Of a stretch of DNA of 64,000 nt, positions 13,601 to 27,300 are shown piece after piece (position 1 is the stretch's first letter; every line of letters begins with the position of its first letter). Source of the stretch: Aralia elata (taxonomy: Eukaryota; Streptophyta; Magnoliopsida; Apiales; Araliaceae); the NCBI GenBank assembly GCA_034770075.1, contig CM068383.1, positions 43,419,222 through 43,483,221 on the forward strand, read 5' to 3'. The translations under genes were made by a program, and so were the position numbers. The notes under the pieces are model-generated. The model was not told the DNA's origin. It saw nothing but the letters and a program-made list of their open reading frames with translations, and searched no databases.

Positions 13601-14112
13601 TTCAGGAGAAGATCACTGTAAGACAGTGATAAACATCTTTAAGTACTTAACCGGTACTGAAGATGTGATCATGATTCATGGTAGGTCTGAATTAAAACTA
13701 GAGGGTTAAACAGACTTAAGTTTTTCAGACTGACCAAGACGATAACAAATCCACTTTAGAGTAAATCGTTACCTTGAATGGTGGTGCAGTGAATTGGAAA
13801 GGTTCCAAATAGCAAATAGTTGTTAGTTTAGTGACAAAGACAAAGTATATAGCTGTAAATGAAGCTGCAAGTTGATTGTTTGGATGAAAAGTTTATTACA
13901 AAACAAGGAATAGTTCCTAAGTCTTATCTTGGATTCAAACATGTGTTGCGGCACTTTCATTTGATTAGTAGAATCATTGAAAGAGGAGAAGTCACTATAG
14001 AGATAGTGGACTCTCAAGAACAACATTGCATATTCATTTACTGAAGCTTTATCCAAACAGTAGGATGATCGTCACTTAAAGAAGAAGGGTATAAGATACC
14101 ATGGCGATTGGC
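10632..14112 (+). pseudogene. C2 gag-pol, decayed
   Basis: This is collinear with C3 41053-44982 but broken by many stops and shifts. Recognisable parts in order are: the gag N-terminus after ATG 10632, a knuckle region near 11385-11430, a protease-like ACTTGGGTATTGGATACCGG at 11530, reverse transcriptase pieces at 12948-13136 and 13167-13385, an RNase H-like tail at 13790-14050, and the terminal stop near 14112. A 273 bp in-frame deletion at 11925-11930 removes the integrase zinc region and the first catalytic aspartate. It cannot encode enzymes; any later movement would have needed proteins from another copy. Confidence 0.88.
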
Positions 14113-14120
14113 TTTAGTAC

Positions 14121-14130
14121 AAGTGGGAGA
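14121..14130 (+). promoter_or_regulatory. C2 polypurine tract
   Basis: AAGTGGGAGA lies directly before the 3' LTR (one T between), identical to the tract in C3. It would prime plus-strand synthesis. Confidence 0.85.
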
Positions 14131-14131
14131 T

Positions 14132-15991
14132 TGAAAGTAGTATGCACGCAAGCCAATCATATTTGATATGATGTAACATATACTTTGTAATCTTATTCGG
14201 TTATTAAAGGCATTTTACTTTATCTACATAGTGTTGTTATATTAAATGATATAAACTCATAGTTTTGAGCAAGGCTTTTAGAATCATGATGGTGATCATG
14301 CTAATGAGATCTAAATTCTAGATAGCTCACAAACTAAAATCCTTCCTAATCGTTGGATTACTAAAAAGGGGATTAGTGAATCCGGAAAGATTAGTACATA
14401 CGTTGTTTGCTCTTAAGAAGAGGATGATTGATCTCATAATCATTTGTGTTGAGACACTAAAGCAAGTATGTAGGTGCTTATTGGAGAATAAGTTCACGGA
14501 ACGTGGCTCGCTAAGGAATACCTAATGGAGTTTTACTCGCCTGTCAATAGGAATTCCTCTAGTGATAGTAATACAAGTGATCCTTGAACTTGAGATCATC
14601 ATAGTATCTTGTGTATGATGAGTTATACTTTGACATATTCTTTAAGACCTTTGGGGTATATCAAAGGGTATGATTGGGTATAATAAGTTGTGCATGGAGA
14701 TAGGTGAATGATCAACAAAGAATCTACCACGTCTAGTAAAAGATGTGAATGTCCTATGTGATTCGATAAATGACAACTCAGTAGTCCTTGGGCAAGGTAG
14801 AATGAAATTACAAAGGAGTTTCTAATTTGCATTATTTAGAGTTGTGTATTTGGGAATCGAAATACATATAATTAAATAAAATAAGACTTGACAGTAAATC
14901 CATGTCTTATATTTAATTGGGACATTGTATGGTAGAATGATTGAATTGTACGGTAACTATGCACTAAAAGGTTCTTTTGTGATTAATGTTGAAATCTATA
15001 TTATCTGGAAAGTCGTTGATCGCTAATGGGGCTTACCCTTATTGTAGAATAAATATTATTTATTTAAATAAATTAAATAGTTTAATTTATTTATTTAAAT
15101 AAGATTAGAATTGTCTAATTGATTTATTCACAACCGGTTTAATATGGAGAACCTAAAGGATCACACCGCAAAAGAAAAATATTTATTTAAGAAGTAAATG
15201 GCATAATTGTAATAATAAGTTAAGTGTATTTAATTTAATCTATGGAGATAGAATAAATTAAATAGCTTAATATTTATTATTTAATATTTTGAAAATATTA
15301 AATATAAATTAATAAGAGAAGTCTTATTATTATTATTATTACTATTACTATTATTTAATTATTATTATTACTATTACTATTATTTAATTATTATTATTAC
15401 TATTACTATTATTTAATTCCTAATAGGGATTGAGAATTAATTAATAGAAGTACTCTCTCTCATGAATTCTTAATTGGATTAGGAGCATAATTAATTAAAG
15501 GAGTTTAATTATAATAAAAACCCTAATCCTAAATAGTTTAGGGAAGGGTTATTCCTACATCTATAAATAAGAGGAGTCTTATCATAGATTAGGTTACACA
15601 CTCTTGCATTAGATTGTGGAGAGTACTTACAATTTCTATAGAGATAGAAATTAGGGTTTTGTCAACACCCATTTTCTTGAATAACTATTCTTCCTTGGTG
15701 GATCACTTCTAGAGGCCAAACGCTTGGGTGGCTAACGTTGACCAAGCAAAGGAATTTAGTCGGTGGAATTCAAGGAGAACGCGAAGGAATTGAAGGTGAA
15801 CTTGTACCCGAGGAAGCACGGTTCTACGAGGGTATAATTTTTATCTCTATCTCTTTCGTTTATATCGTTAATTGAGCACATAAATTGATCATGGTGATGG
15901 TTTGTATAAAATTATAAAAATTCGATTTTATCACGCTTCCGCTTTATTTATGTAATTTGATTGCATGTTCGCGTCATATACAAACCTAACA
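14132..15991 (+). repeat. C2 3' LTR
   Basis: 1860 bp LTR. An AT-rich unit TATTATTATTACTATTACTA is present three times near 15327-15415 but once in the 5' LTR, which explains part of the length difference. It ends CCTAACA at 15991. Confidence 0.9.
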
Positions 15992-16108
15992 CACATAGGA
16001 TATAATAGAGTACAAGAAATAAGACAATAAACTTAAACATAAAGAGAAAACAGTAGGAGTAGAATGTGGCTTAAGCCTTCTTAAAAAGTCCCCAGCAGAG
16101 TCGCTATT
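15992..16108 (-). other. G1 leader start and primer site
   Basis: Continuation of G1 to the right of C2. On the minus strand the LTR end is followed by a site reading TAGCGACTCTGCTGGGGAC (plus-strand positions about 16090-16107). This resembles the tRNA-Arg type primer site described for Tat/Ogre elements. G2 has a near copy at about 37397-37416. Confidence 0.7.
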
Positions 16109-18539
16109 TGTCGACGCCAGGATTTTTTCTCGTTTTATGTCGTTTTAGAGATCATTAGTTTAAGGGGTGATTTTGGAAAAAACTAACTTATGCCGATGCG
16201 TTTTGAAAGTTTCATTCTAAAGGTGGGCCAATTAGACATAATCGTCAGTTGGTAAATTTTAAATGGATATACCAATTTATCCGAATTTTGAGGTTTTGAT
16301 AATCAAGATGACTCATTATGTGACTCCATAAAATTGATCCGTAACCAAGATTCACAGAGTTTGGGGGCTTGTTGAAGTAAAGAGAAGGTGTTAGGCACCC
16401 CCACTTCCGTGAAATACGATTACTGCTTTCTTAATATTTTTCTTAAAAATTTAAATAAATTACCTCGAGAGGCGTGAAGTATGTGGATTATGTTTTATGC
16501 CTAGGTGAATTGAAAAATCTAGGGTATCGTCTCTTAGAGTCAAATCGAATCACAAACTAGAAAACATAAGATATCGTCTCATATACTGTCTAAGTCATGG
16601 TGAAAGGGGAAATCTTGGGTATCGTCTCCTAGAGTCAAGTCGAATCGAAAATATAATCTAAGGTTTCATCTCCTAAACCATATAAGTCGTCTAGGATTTC
16701 GTTTCCTAAGGTTGTTAAAGTATTTATGAGTGCATTATCTTGAAAGCAATCTTCGAGTCTTTTTTGAACTTATGCACGAAGGATTTGATTTGTAAAAACC
16801 TCTTCAATTTTTGATAGAAAATTTAAGATTTCATTTTGGGAAAACATTATTTTGCAAACCCTTCATCAAATAGGAATCAAGACTCTTATTACTTACAATT
16901 TTAGCTTAGAATTAATCTAATAACCTAGTTTGATTCAATTTTAAAGATCTTTTCAACTTTATTCAAAATCTTTTTTGTCTGTCAAAAAACAAAATCATGC
17001 ACCGAAAATAGGGTTAAAGTTACTAGCAGGCATGTAAGCCATCTAAATAACTTCAAGCATCTCAAAATAATAAAATTCACTATCAAGGGGTCTTAAACCC
17101 AATTTTGTGGCCATGGAAACCCTCGAAATCGTTTTAAGGCCCGTATGGGAATATTCCATCATGTGAATATCCTTCAATTCCCACTAAACATAACGTTTAA
17201 CGACCTTGAATTCATTCCTAGGCTCACATAATTCGTAATCACACCCAACAAAATATCGAGATCTATAAACAGAGTCTAGAGTTTAGGAAATGACTTCCAT
17301 AAATCCTAAATTCATAGATCGCACTACATATCAATAATATCGTAATTATATAACTCATTACATTGTAGGAATCAAATTACATCACCAAAGTACTACCGAC
17401 ATCATGATAATCTATTGTATACCGATGCGATCTATTAAGGAAACTTAGAATCTAAGGAATGAGACCCATAGATCTATAAATAACAACAACAAAATCTAGT
17501 TAGAAATATATCCCAAATCCGTTAGAAGGAAATTCTATTTGAGAGAATTCCTCGGTGGCCAAAAATCGGATCCAAACACCACTAAAGAGAGTCTAGGATG
17601 CTTGAGTGACCCAAAAACGAGAAAAAAATGAGGCGAATAAACAAAACCCAAGCACAACAAGTGACAAAGCAAGCTAAATTGAGATGGAAATCAAATAACT
17701 ATTAAAAGGACTTTATAAGTTGATTAGAAGGAATTTCTATTATGAGAAACCCTCTCTAACTACTCATGACTCAAAATAGTATTTAAACACCACTAGATAT
17801 GATTTAGGATGCTAGGAGAGCCTAAAAATGAAGAAACGTAATAAACAAAATAAAGATCAAACAACGTAATCCTAAACGTAAACTAAAATGAGCGTAGAGA
17901 CGAAAATGAACATTGGGAATGAAGTTTCTTCCTCCTTAAGCTTCCTATGGGTTGCTTGAATATATTTTGATGGAAGATTTGATAAAAAAAAAATTAGATC
18001 TAGATTTAATTTGGAATAGTTTCTCTCACTTTTTCTATTCTTTTCTCTAAAAGACACATTTTCTCCTTATTTTTTTCCTTATTCTCTAAAAAAATGAAGC
18101 AACAAACCCTTTTATAGGGGGCTAGGCCTACCTGCGATAGCCTAGCCTAGTGGATCCCACATGATCCGTTTTCGTGTCGCGTAGTTTGTTTTCGTGTTGT
18201 GTACTGAAACGTCCATAAATTTCAAACCATGATGAATTAGAAAATGCTTTACCCCAATCTAGAAAGCTCTTTTCGAGACCTACACAATGACATCAAATTT
18301 GATCATTTTCGGATCTGGGATAATGGAAAAAAATGAAAAAAAAAATATCCTTCTGAATGCACCGACCAATCCTTTGCCTTCCTTTTTGCAGTTTGGTACC
18401 TAAAGATTCTTGTGTGACCTCCAAGTAATTTTCCTAAGCTTTATATTTTTTACTTTGACATCATTGCCTCAATGTGAAATAATTTTATTGTCCCTCTGTT
18501 ATCGTTAAAGAAAATACATATAAATTTTGGGTGTCTACA
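16109..18539 (-). repeat. G1 5' LTR (Tat/Ogre-like)
   Basis: 2431 bp LTR. On the minus strand it begins TGTAGACACCC (18539) and ends GCGTCGACA (16109). The same termini mark the G2 and G3 LTRs. A minus-strand TATA box (plus 18110-18116, TTTTATA) is followed on its upstream side by an inverted repeat, GGCTAGGC/GCCTAGCC (18120-18127/18140-18147). No gene is seen. Confidence 0.85.
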
Positions 18540-18544
18540 CTCTT

Positions 18545-20133
18545 TACATACAACTCTGTTTTAACATATATATGTCTTTTTTGACATACATCTTTATTAC
18601 ATTAAAAAAAATAACATGCATCTCTATTTAGTCGTCACTTGGTTCTAATCTATACTAATAATAAATCATTTCTTTGCACCAACGCTCTGTTTCTGAGTTT
18701 TGGACGGAAAAGAAAAGAATAGAAAACTTAAATTAGAACAGAAAAGAAAAGAATAGAAAACTTGAAGTTTTCCTTTATGTTGTTTCTCAGTTTTTAATAG
18801 AAAAGAATAGAAAATTTAAAAAAAAAAAATTCTTGCGTTTTTGAGTTTCAATGAAAAGAAAAGAAAAATATCACTTTTATAAATTTACCCTTCTATTAAT
18901 TATAACCATTGAACCATGAATAAAAATATGCAAGATAAATTTAACCAAAGAAAAAAATTTCATAATCAAACACAAATATCCAAATAAATGTTAAACAAAA
19001 ACTACTTCTACAAAGTCATTGTCATACAATATCCAAAAGTCATCAAACATAATCTGTATTAAATGAGAAAAGAAGATACCACCTTTGTTCCATAAAGAGA
19101 ATTTAATTTAATTTTTTTTCCTTTGTTTCGAGAGAAAAAAAGTTTTATTTATTTTTATAGAAATATAAAATAACAATTCATTCACGTTTATCAACGAACA
19201 TAAAATTAAAAAATATATATATTATTAAAATTTCTAAATTATGAAAATAAGATTTTTTTATATAAAAAAATGGAAGAAATACTATTAACTAAAGCTAAAA
19301 GAGAAAACATATGCTTTACTTGCTTAAACATCGATTAATAACAATTTACAATTTGAAATTTGACTAATAAATTTTGGAGTCTAAAGATAAAAGAAAATAT
19401 CTGAGTTGATTAAACAAGACTTTAAAGTCTTCATGCTAGCAAGGAATAAATTGCAGCTATTTTATTGGAAAAATTTGGAAGAAATAATTCTTTAGTATTT
19501 TATTTGACAATTAACAAATAAAATAAAATAAAAAGAGTTTACTACTTTAGAATTAGTATGTAACATGGCCTAAAATAATATTCTCTGGAGAATCTCATTT
19601 ACTAGGAAAAAAATTCCAATAAAATCTCATTTCTTTTCACAGTAGTAGTCTGCCAATTTTTTTTTAATGAAGATTCACTAATGAAGAAAATTAAAATTTA
19701 TATTTCACTGCTGTGAAGAACCCTTACATAGTTGCATGTAAAGTACTTAGTTCTTTACTAGAAAAAATAAAGGTAATTGATCCACTAATGAATCTGATTT
19801 GCTTCTACAGGGGAGAGAGAGAAAGAAAGACGTTAGTTTTGTAGATAAAAATAAATTGGAGACATGAGTTGTAATTTAAAATTTATTATATTGAAAATTG
19901 AGGATAATATGGGAATTATAAAAATATTACTTATTCAAATTTCTTTTCCGTCCAAATCATGTCAATTTTGGACGGAAAACTTTGGCAGGAAAAGTGGCCA
20001 AGTTTTCTATCCATTTCTTTTCTTTTCCGTTTATTAAAAAACTCATAAACAAAAGAATTGGAAAGAAAACTTAAATTTTCCGTCAATTTCTTTTTTTTTT
20101 GGTCATTTTAAAACTAAAAAACAGAGCGCAAAT
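18545..20133. mobile_element. Foldback or MITE-like element upstream of the gene
   Basis: Inverted ends CGCTCTGTTT…AGTTTT (from 18683) and AAAACT…AAACAGAGCG (to 20128) flank about 1.4 kb of AT-rich sequence. Further inside, GGACGGAAAAGAAAAG (near 18705) recurs inverted near 20003-20032. No coding capacity and no convincing target duplication were seen, so the class stays open (PIF/Harbinger- or hAT-like ends are possible). Bases 18545-18682 hold nothing recognisable. Confidence 0.4.
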
Positions 20134-21334
20134 GTCTTTAGGCCCTGCTAAAGCACGTGTACTAAGAACTACGACCAAATCCCCACCACTGCACCAAGGA
20201 ATAAAAATGGAACCAACCCAGCCCACAACTCGGTTTAAAAAAATGACTATACATAAGAAAGAAACCCCATGGCAGACTTATTTGGAATCTCCTTCTGTCA
20301 GGATCCAAATTCGAGTATCTCTCTTAATTTTTCGCTATAATAACATACTGATTTTCCGCGTGAGCACGTTTCCAATCTCTCTGATCTGAAATAAATACAA
20401 TCTGTCACAAAGATTCTGCCAGTCTCCCTTTTACCCTTTACTGCTTTTCTTCCTGTCTTACATTTATTTTCCTTGTCCGCTCATACACCTATTCTCTCTT
20501 GCTGCTGCGGACCCTTTTGGTTCTAAGGTCAAATTCTACTTCTGAATCTTCATTTCTGTTAACTTTGATTATAATATTTCTATTGTATTATACTCTCAAT
20601 CTTTGTTTGACCCTCTTTATTTTGTTTTCATGATTATACAGTAATTACTTAATTGTTTAGTAATTTAGAGTTTCTTTGAATAAATTTGATTTGCATCATA
20701 TTGATAGATGTTGTATGTTATGGCATTGCAATTTATTTTATAGTGTGAATTTTGTGGGTTTTACTCAGAAAATTTGTTGCAAAATTTTAGTATATGATAA
20801 CTATGTATGGGGTTGATTGGTAAATTCTGCTCTATAGTGGTCAATTGAAAAGTTTAATGGGTTTTATGTGCATACTCAAGTTTGATTAGTTCTTTGTTTA
20901 TCTACTATTTTATATTGATATTTTTAATTATATAAAATGGACTGGTGGTAGCCCGACTAGTTCTGATGTCTCTGAGTTTTATGACTTTTATTAGTTATTT
21001 GCAAGTTGATATATGGTAAACTTGCATATAGCTGTCTGATTTAATATAAACATGGCCAACCTAATATTTTTGTCCATATTAGTTGACCGAGCTTATATTT
21101 TGTGCAGGTTGACCTTTGGAGAAAAAAATCTTGCTGTTTTATTTGAAAATTGTTTGGATGTTAATCATCTTAATGTAGTGCCTATATCTGCAGCTGCACT
21201 ATGCTTTTGCACTGCATTTAACGGGTTACATATGCTTTGGTTTGGTAGCCTTTCCAAACGGAACAGAGTATTTTTTTGTGAGTTAAAGGGTTTTTGAATC
21301 TTTTTCTTGGTAAATAAGGTTTGGATCTTCAACA
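20134..21334 (+). promoter_or_regulatory. 5' flank and probable 5' UTR of the arabinosyltransferase gene
   Basis: This is 1.2 kb without a gene. A CT-rich stretch at 20420-20530, preceded by ATAAATACA near 20390, would suit a first untranslated exon. A 5' UTR intron could run from a GT near 20529 to an AG shortly before the start codon (for example at 21319). Both the transcription start and this intron are inference. Confidence 0.35.
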
Positions 21335-24300
21335 ATGATTGGGAGGAAAAATACTGGATGCTTAGCACTAGTGTTTTTGGTTCTTTTGGCTATCGGTTCT
21401 TTCTTTGGAACGTATAATTTGGTAACGATGTTAATATACAATAGAACAGTTAGTTCATCGAAACGAGTTGCTGATGATTTGGATGGTGGGTTACGGTTTG
21501 ATCCGGTTATTGAAATGCCTCGGAATGTAAGGAGAACAGAAAATGGCAAGAGGATGTTCCACATTGCCCTCACAGCAACTGATGCTCCTTATAGCAAATG
21601 GCAATGTCGGATTATGTACTATTGGTATAAGAAGCAGAAAGATTTGCCTGGATCAGAAATGGGAAAATTCACGCGGATTCTGCATTCAGGGAAACCTGAC
21701 AACCTGATGAATGAGATTCCTACTCTTGTGGTTGACCCCCTTCCAGCAGGTTTAGATCGGGTGAGAGATTGTCTTTGTTTTTATTGTTTTGTTCAACTCT
21801 AGTTTTCTCACGTGGTTATATGTGGTAGCTTTTGCAGAGCATATATTTTTAATTATGCAGCAACAGTTGATTCTAAATACCATCATTTAAATCATTAAAA
21901 AAAGTTTAGTGGTTTTAAAATTGTTGTTAAATTTGGGTTGAGATTACGACTTGAATGAATGATGATTAGTTTAAAATCTTTAAGTGCTGATCGAAAAATA
22001 ATTAAAGAGACATCAAATTAATTGAGAAAACAGTTTGAAATGACACATGACTGAAAATTTCAAAACAGAAAGAGAGATTCTCTTTTAAATTGGCATAGCA
22101 CTTGGTTTAGAAATATATGCATCAATGTTGATATTATTAGTGCCCAGGGCATGGTGTAGCTTTAATGTTTGTGCTGAAACTTGCCTTGCACCCCAACAAT
22201 TGATTATGGTCTTTCGTGTTCTTTTCATTTTAGCTTTATAATGTTGAAACTTTTATAGTTCATTGGGAAGTATTTTGCTAGCTAGCGTCACAATTCTGTA
22301 ATATTATATAACAGCTGCTTGTGCTTTTAATCATTCAATACACCTTAGAGATGTACAAGGTTTACCCTTTTTTTGTGGAATTTAGGTCGATAACCTCAAT
22401 GCAGATGACTAAATTAGAGTTCTGGGCTTGTTTGGAAAAAAACTTTTAGCATTCTGGAATAGGTTAAAAATATGAGAAAGAATTCATGAGTGAGTAATAC
22501 TTTAAGAAGGAAAGAATAATGGTCATTCTCTATAAGGCTGTTTCAGTCCAAAAAAGAATGTTGTCTACACAACATAAACTGAGTATCATGCTATGCCTGA
22601 TGCTATGTCTCTGTGTAGAAAATGTATGCATATATTCTGTGTCAAGTCTTCTTATTCCTCAAATTTGTTTTTGTCGTGGGACTCGAGAGCTAGTTCGGGA
22701 TATGTGCTCAAAATATGCATATAAATCTGAGAAGTGAGAACCTGTTCTGCTTTATTGTTTTCCTAAGCCCCTCACAGAACATGTTACCTAAAGTTCTTTT
22801 CTTCATACTGGCTTTTGCAACATTGGTTCGTCTAGAAGTTTGAGAGTATTATTAAATTTTTTGACAAGTAATACACAGCTGTGACAGCCCATGCCTACTG
22901 GAACATGAAATCTTAATCCACCTATTTAAGATTGCATAAAATATCAGTCAATCTGACACCTGATATTACTATCTAAGTAAGAGGCTTTTATAGGTTTCGA
23001 CTGTTGTAAATTTACTTTTTGATTGTCAGTTGCAGTCACCAACTATGATTACTTTCTGGATTCTCTGTTGCTGTTGCCAACTATGAGAACGTACTGTTTC
23101 ACAAAAAAAACAAAACAATAGCAACTTAAATTTTTCTCAAGAGCTAAGATTGTTATCTCTCGATACTCAACACTCGATAAATTAAAAAGAGAGTCACGTT
23201 TCCTCTATTCAACTCAACTTCAATTGATAATTCTTGCTTGTACTATGGACTGTTAATAGGCTAGTACAGAGATATTGACTTGATGTATCTTTAACCTCCA
23301 ATGTACCCACACCAAGAGTCACCAATGAATCTATATTATTTTTTTAACAGCTCCCTTAAGCTAGATTCTTCTAATACCAATATTGTCTTTCGTCTTGTTG
23401 AAATAACCAACTTTTTGTGACTTGGTAAATATATCCACCACTGGATCACTAGTATTGCTAGAACAAATTTAAACTCTGCCATCATTGCCCAAGTTTCGAA
23501 TGAAATGATACAGGATCTATATGTGTTTATTCTTGCTATGAAAGATTGGATTTTTTGCGAGTGTGATAGTGGAACTATTTTCGCAAAATACCTCAGAACC
23601 TTTTAGTTGAGGATTCTTGAGTTCTTTCAAAATCCATCTGAACCAAAGAGCTTGGCAAACCATGAAAGATAAAGAAATATACTTGGCTTCTGCATTAGAA
23701 AGTGCCACAACTGATTGCTTCTTTGATGCCCAAGAAATTGCACCGGAAAAATAACCCAGGGACTGCTTTTGCTTCCGCCCCAATCACGATTACTATAACC
23801 AACCAAACATGAGTTTTCAATATTGCATTAATGAATACCATGATCAATGATCAATGGTTCCACTGACACATCAAAGAATTCTATCTAATACCATAAATCT
23901 CTTGCATACTTTGAGAAATGGAAATTCCATCCTCAGTATGCTTCAACTCGATACAAAGGAAGAAATGAAGAAGACCCGTATAGGGATCTCAAACTCATGC
24001 TTCATAATCAATTTTCAGTAAAGATTATTAAGTCATCAACATACAAGCAACGATCAAGTTGTTTCCTCCACTTTCTGTAATGTAGAGAGTATGCTTAAAA
24101 GGTCACCTTTTAAAACCATTCTTCAAAAAATAGTCATCAATGCGACTATATTAAGCTCCTAGGGCTTGCTTCAATTATGTAGGAAGGTAAATGGGATAGT
24201 ATTATTCTTAAGTAATTCAATATTTGCTCAGTGAAAATTGTCTGAAGTATATCCAATATGGATATTTAAGATTTCATTGTTTGTCAATACTTAAATTCAA

Positions 24301-27300
24301 GTCTAGAGCATTCTTTCAATTTAAAGTTTTAGGCCACTTTGTTATCTTCAGTTAAGGCTGCCATATTAACTTTGGGGAAAGTTTGAGGATTTATATCTTC
24401 AGGGGATTAAAGTCTAAAAGAAGAAAAGATTTAAGCTTTTTTGAAGTTAGGCCACCCTCTTCCTGACACAATGTTTCTCCTCTTAGCCAAAAAGCCAGTG
24501 CGATTTGTTGTTAGTTTTCCACGTCTTCTTGTCTTCCTCGTTTACTGATGCTGAGTGATCACTTAGGTCTTTACAACAATTTATCGTTTTTCTTTTTGAC
24601 TTGGTTTTCATATGTTTTATCCAGGGGTACATTGTTTTAAATAGACCATGGGCCTTTGTGCAATGGCTGGAAAAGGCTACAATTGAGGAAGAGTGAGTCC
24701 TTGTATTGATGTGAAATTTGGGTACATTTTACAGTCAGTATACCTCAATGCCTGTTGGTTCTTCTAATGCTGCAGATACATTTTGATGGCTGAGCCTGAT
24801 CACATATTTATACGTCCAATGCCTAATTTGGCTCATGGGGGATTTCCTGCTGGCTTCCCTTTCTTCTACATCAAACCTGCTGAAAATGAAAAACTCTTAA
24901 GGAAGTTCTTTCCTAAGGAGAAGGGCCCTGTAACTAATATAGATCCGATTGGCAATTCTCCTGTTATTATCAAAAAGGTAATATACCCTGCTAAAACTGC
25001 CTTGGTTCAGTTTTCTATAACAGACATTTAATTTAAAAAAATTTACAGATTATTTTCTGTTTAAAATTATAGAAGTATATTAGTGCTTGATGATGCTTGC
25101 TTCAACAATGTGTTGTTATTTATTTTCATATTTTGAACATATTCTGGCTGAAAATGAATTAAGTCGTGTTTGGATGACTGATCGTCTTAACCAGGATTTG
25201 TTAGAGAAAATTGCACCTACATGGATGAATGTTTCTTTGAGAATGAAAGATGATCCAGAGACAGATAAAACATTTGGATGGGTGCTAGAAATGTGAGTTT
25301 AATATTTATTTGTTTTACATATCTTTGATCCATACGGGTGGCATTTTTACATTCTTACTTTTCTTTAAACTAAGGTATGCATATGCTGTGGCCTCTGCTT
25401 TGCACGGTGTGCAGCATATTCTTCGGAAAGATTTTATGCTACAGGTTTTGAATCACAACTCTTTGATCTTTAATGATAAAGACAGATGAGACAATATTAT
25501 GTTTACCTATCATAATTGATTTTTCAGCCCCCTTGGGATTTAGAGACTGAGAAAAGGTTCATCATCCATTACACTTACGGTTGTGACTACAATATGAAGG
25601 TAACTTTTGTTCTTCTCATTTCATGTTTGATTATTCAAAGCTTATTTTTCTACTATATTCATGTAATTTTCTTCCTTATTAGATTTTCTTGTGTTGTAGA
25701 TTGCTGAACTGCTCCCTTTCATTGTTTAATTTGAGAAAGCTTGAAGACTTATTCTTTTGTTTAAATGTATACTAAAAACCCTTGATGTGCAGGGTGAGCT
25801 AACGTATGGAAAAATTGGAGAGTGGCGATTTGACAAGAGATCACATCTCCGTGGACCTCCACCTAGAAACCTTCCTTTGCCTCCTCCTGGGGTTCCTGAA
25901 AGTGTGGTACGAAAATACAAGTTCCCTTTTAAATAGCTCCATTTTGCTGCTTGAACAGTTGAACCCATTTATTTTCTTATTATAGACTCTTTATGGGCCT
26001 TTTGTTCAAATCCCAAGTCTGATTCAGTTGACCTTCCAACTTTGATGTCTATGCTAAATCTATCCAAAGTTATCCATTTGCATGAAATTTCCTTCCAACA
26101 GAAATTTAACTGCTACAAAATGTACAAAATCTATATGATATTTACGCATACTCTCGTTTATTTCTAACATATTTGTAGTGCCACAGTTGTCATAGTAGCT
26201 TGATTTGTTTCACATATGCACTATCATAATATTATTCATCGGTTTTTTCTTATAATGAAATGATCAGTAGTAATAGAGCTACACAGCCAGTGTATTTGTA
26301 TTTCTTTCTGTAGCGGTGTGTCCAGAATTCTAGATTTCTGGTTATATAATTAATGTTGATGAAGCATTTACTCTCCTAAGCATATGTCGACATTAAATTG
26401 ATGTAATATGGTATATGTTACATTCACACATTTTAGCATAACTTATCCATTGTGTACTTTATATTTACCACCTCCATTCCAACTCATTTTACCTAACATT
26501 AATTTGTCACTTTTATTGAAGTATATATACAATAGTGAAAGTTTAAGTAAAATTATATTACTATTTAAATAATATACTTTGAGATTATTAAAATATAAGG
26601 ATAATTATAATTTCGAGTATAAGTAAGATTTTATTATTAGTTAGATGATATAATTTTTGAAGAAAATTATTTTCTTATGAAAATCACCTTACCAAATATT
26701 AATCTATATTATTATTATTATAAAGGTATAAATATAATAAATTGACCAATAATATGATTCAATTATTAAATTAAAAATTAATTACTTTGTTCAATAAATA
26801 TTTATAAAAAATATAATTGAAAAATCTAGAAATATCATAGTTGTACAGTAAGACCATCCGAAACAAAGACAAGTAATAAAGTTTTACAATAATACAATCA
26901 TAAGATCATCTTAATCTTACCTAATATTAATTTGTCATTATTATTAAAATATAAGTATAATTAGTTTTCAAATAGAAGTAGGATGTTATTATTATATATT
27001 GAATTTGTTACTGCTATTAAAATATAAGTGTAATTATATTTCAAGTATAAGTAGAATTTTACTACTCCCTTCGTCCCAACAGGATGACTAATGATACAAA
27101 TTTTTTTGTCCCCAAAAGGATGAGATAAAGTACGTAAAGTGAAAGGCAAATATGTCATTTAGTGGGGTCTATTAGTATAAAAAAAATAAAAGTACTCGTC
27201 ACTTTATATAATTTTTTGGGGCCATTAAGGATAAATTTGAAACTTTTTTTATTCTATTTCCTCTATTTTTACTTTTCTTAATATGTGTGCAAATTGTACT

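Larger units (their letters stand above)
7223..15991 (+). mobile_element. Full-length but decayed Ty1/copia element C2
   Basis: Two LTRs in direct orientation (7223-8899 and 14132-15991), both TGAAAG…CCTAACA, flank a primer site, a long leader, a decayed gag-pol and a polypurine tract. The flanks are TACAT (7218-7222) and CACAT (15992-15996), a target duplication with one mismatch. Both flanks are G1 leader sequence, so C2 is younger than G1. It is the same family as C3 but older: LTRs differ by indels of 112 and about 60 bp, gag-pol is full of stops, and a 273 bp in-frame deletion removes the start of integrase. Confidence 0.92.
1467..18539 (-). mobile_element. Ty3/gypsy Tat/Ogre-like element G1, nested and incomplete
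   Basis: This minus-strand element has its 5' LTR at 16109-18539 and a primer site at about 16090-16108. Its leader survives in pieces at 15992-16089, 6763-7222 and 3511-3690. Gag and the start of the protease region lie at 3510-1467. C2 (7223-15991) and a 3.1 kb LTR (about 3691-6762) interrupt the leader, and C1 cuts the element at 1466. The leader pieces match the G2 leader (for example 6830-7130 against 46900-47050 reversed). The primer site resembles the tRNA-Arg type known from Tat/Ogre elements. The 3' end lies outside the window. Right flank of the LTR: CTCTT at 18540-18544. Confidence 0.8.

Noticed and set aside
18651..18670. TCTATACTAATAATAAATC, similar to a Helitron 5' end
   Set aside because: No matching hairpin plus CTAG end was found downstream within the flank.
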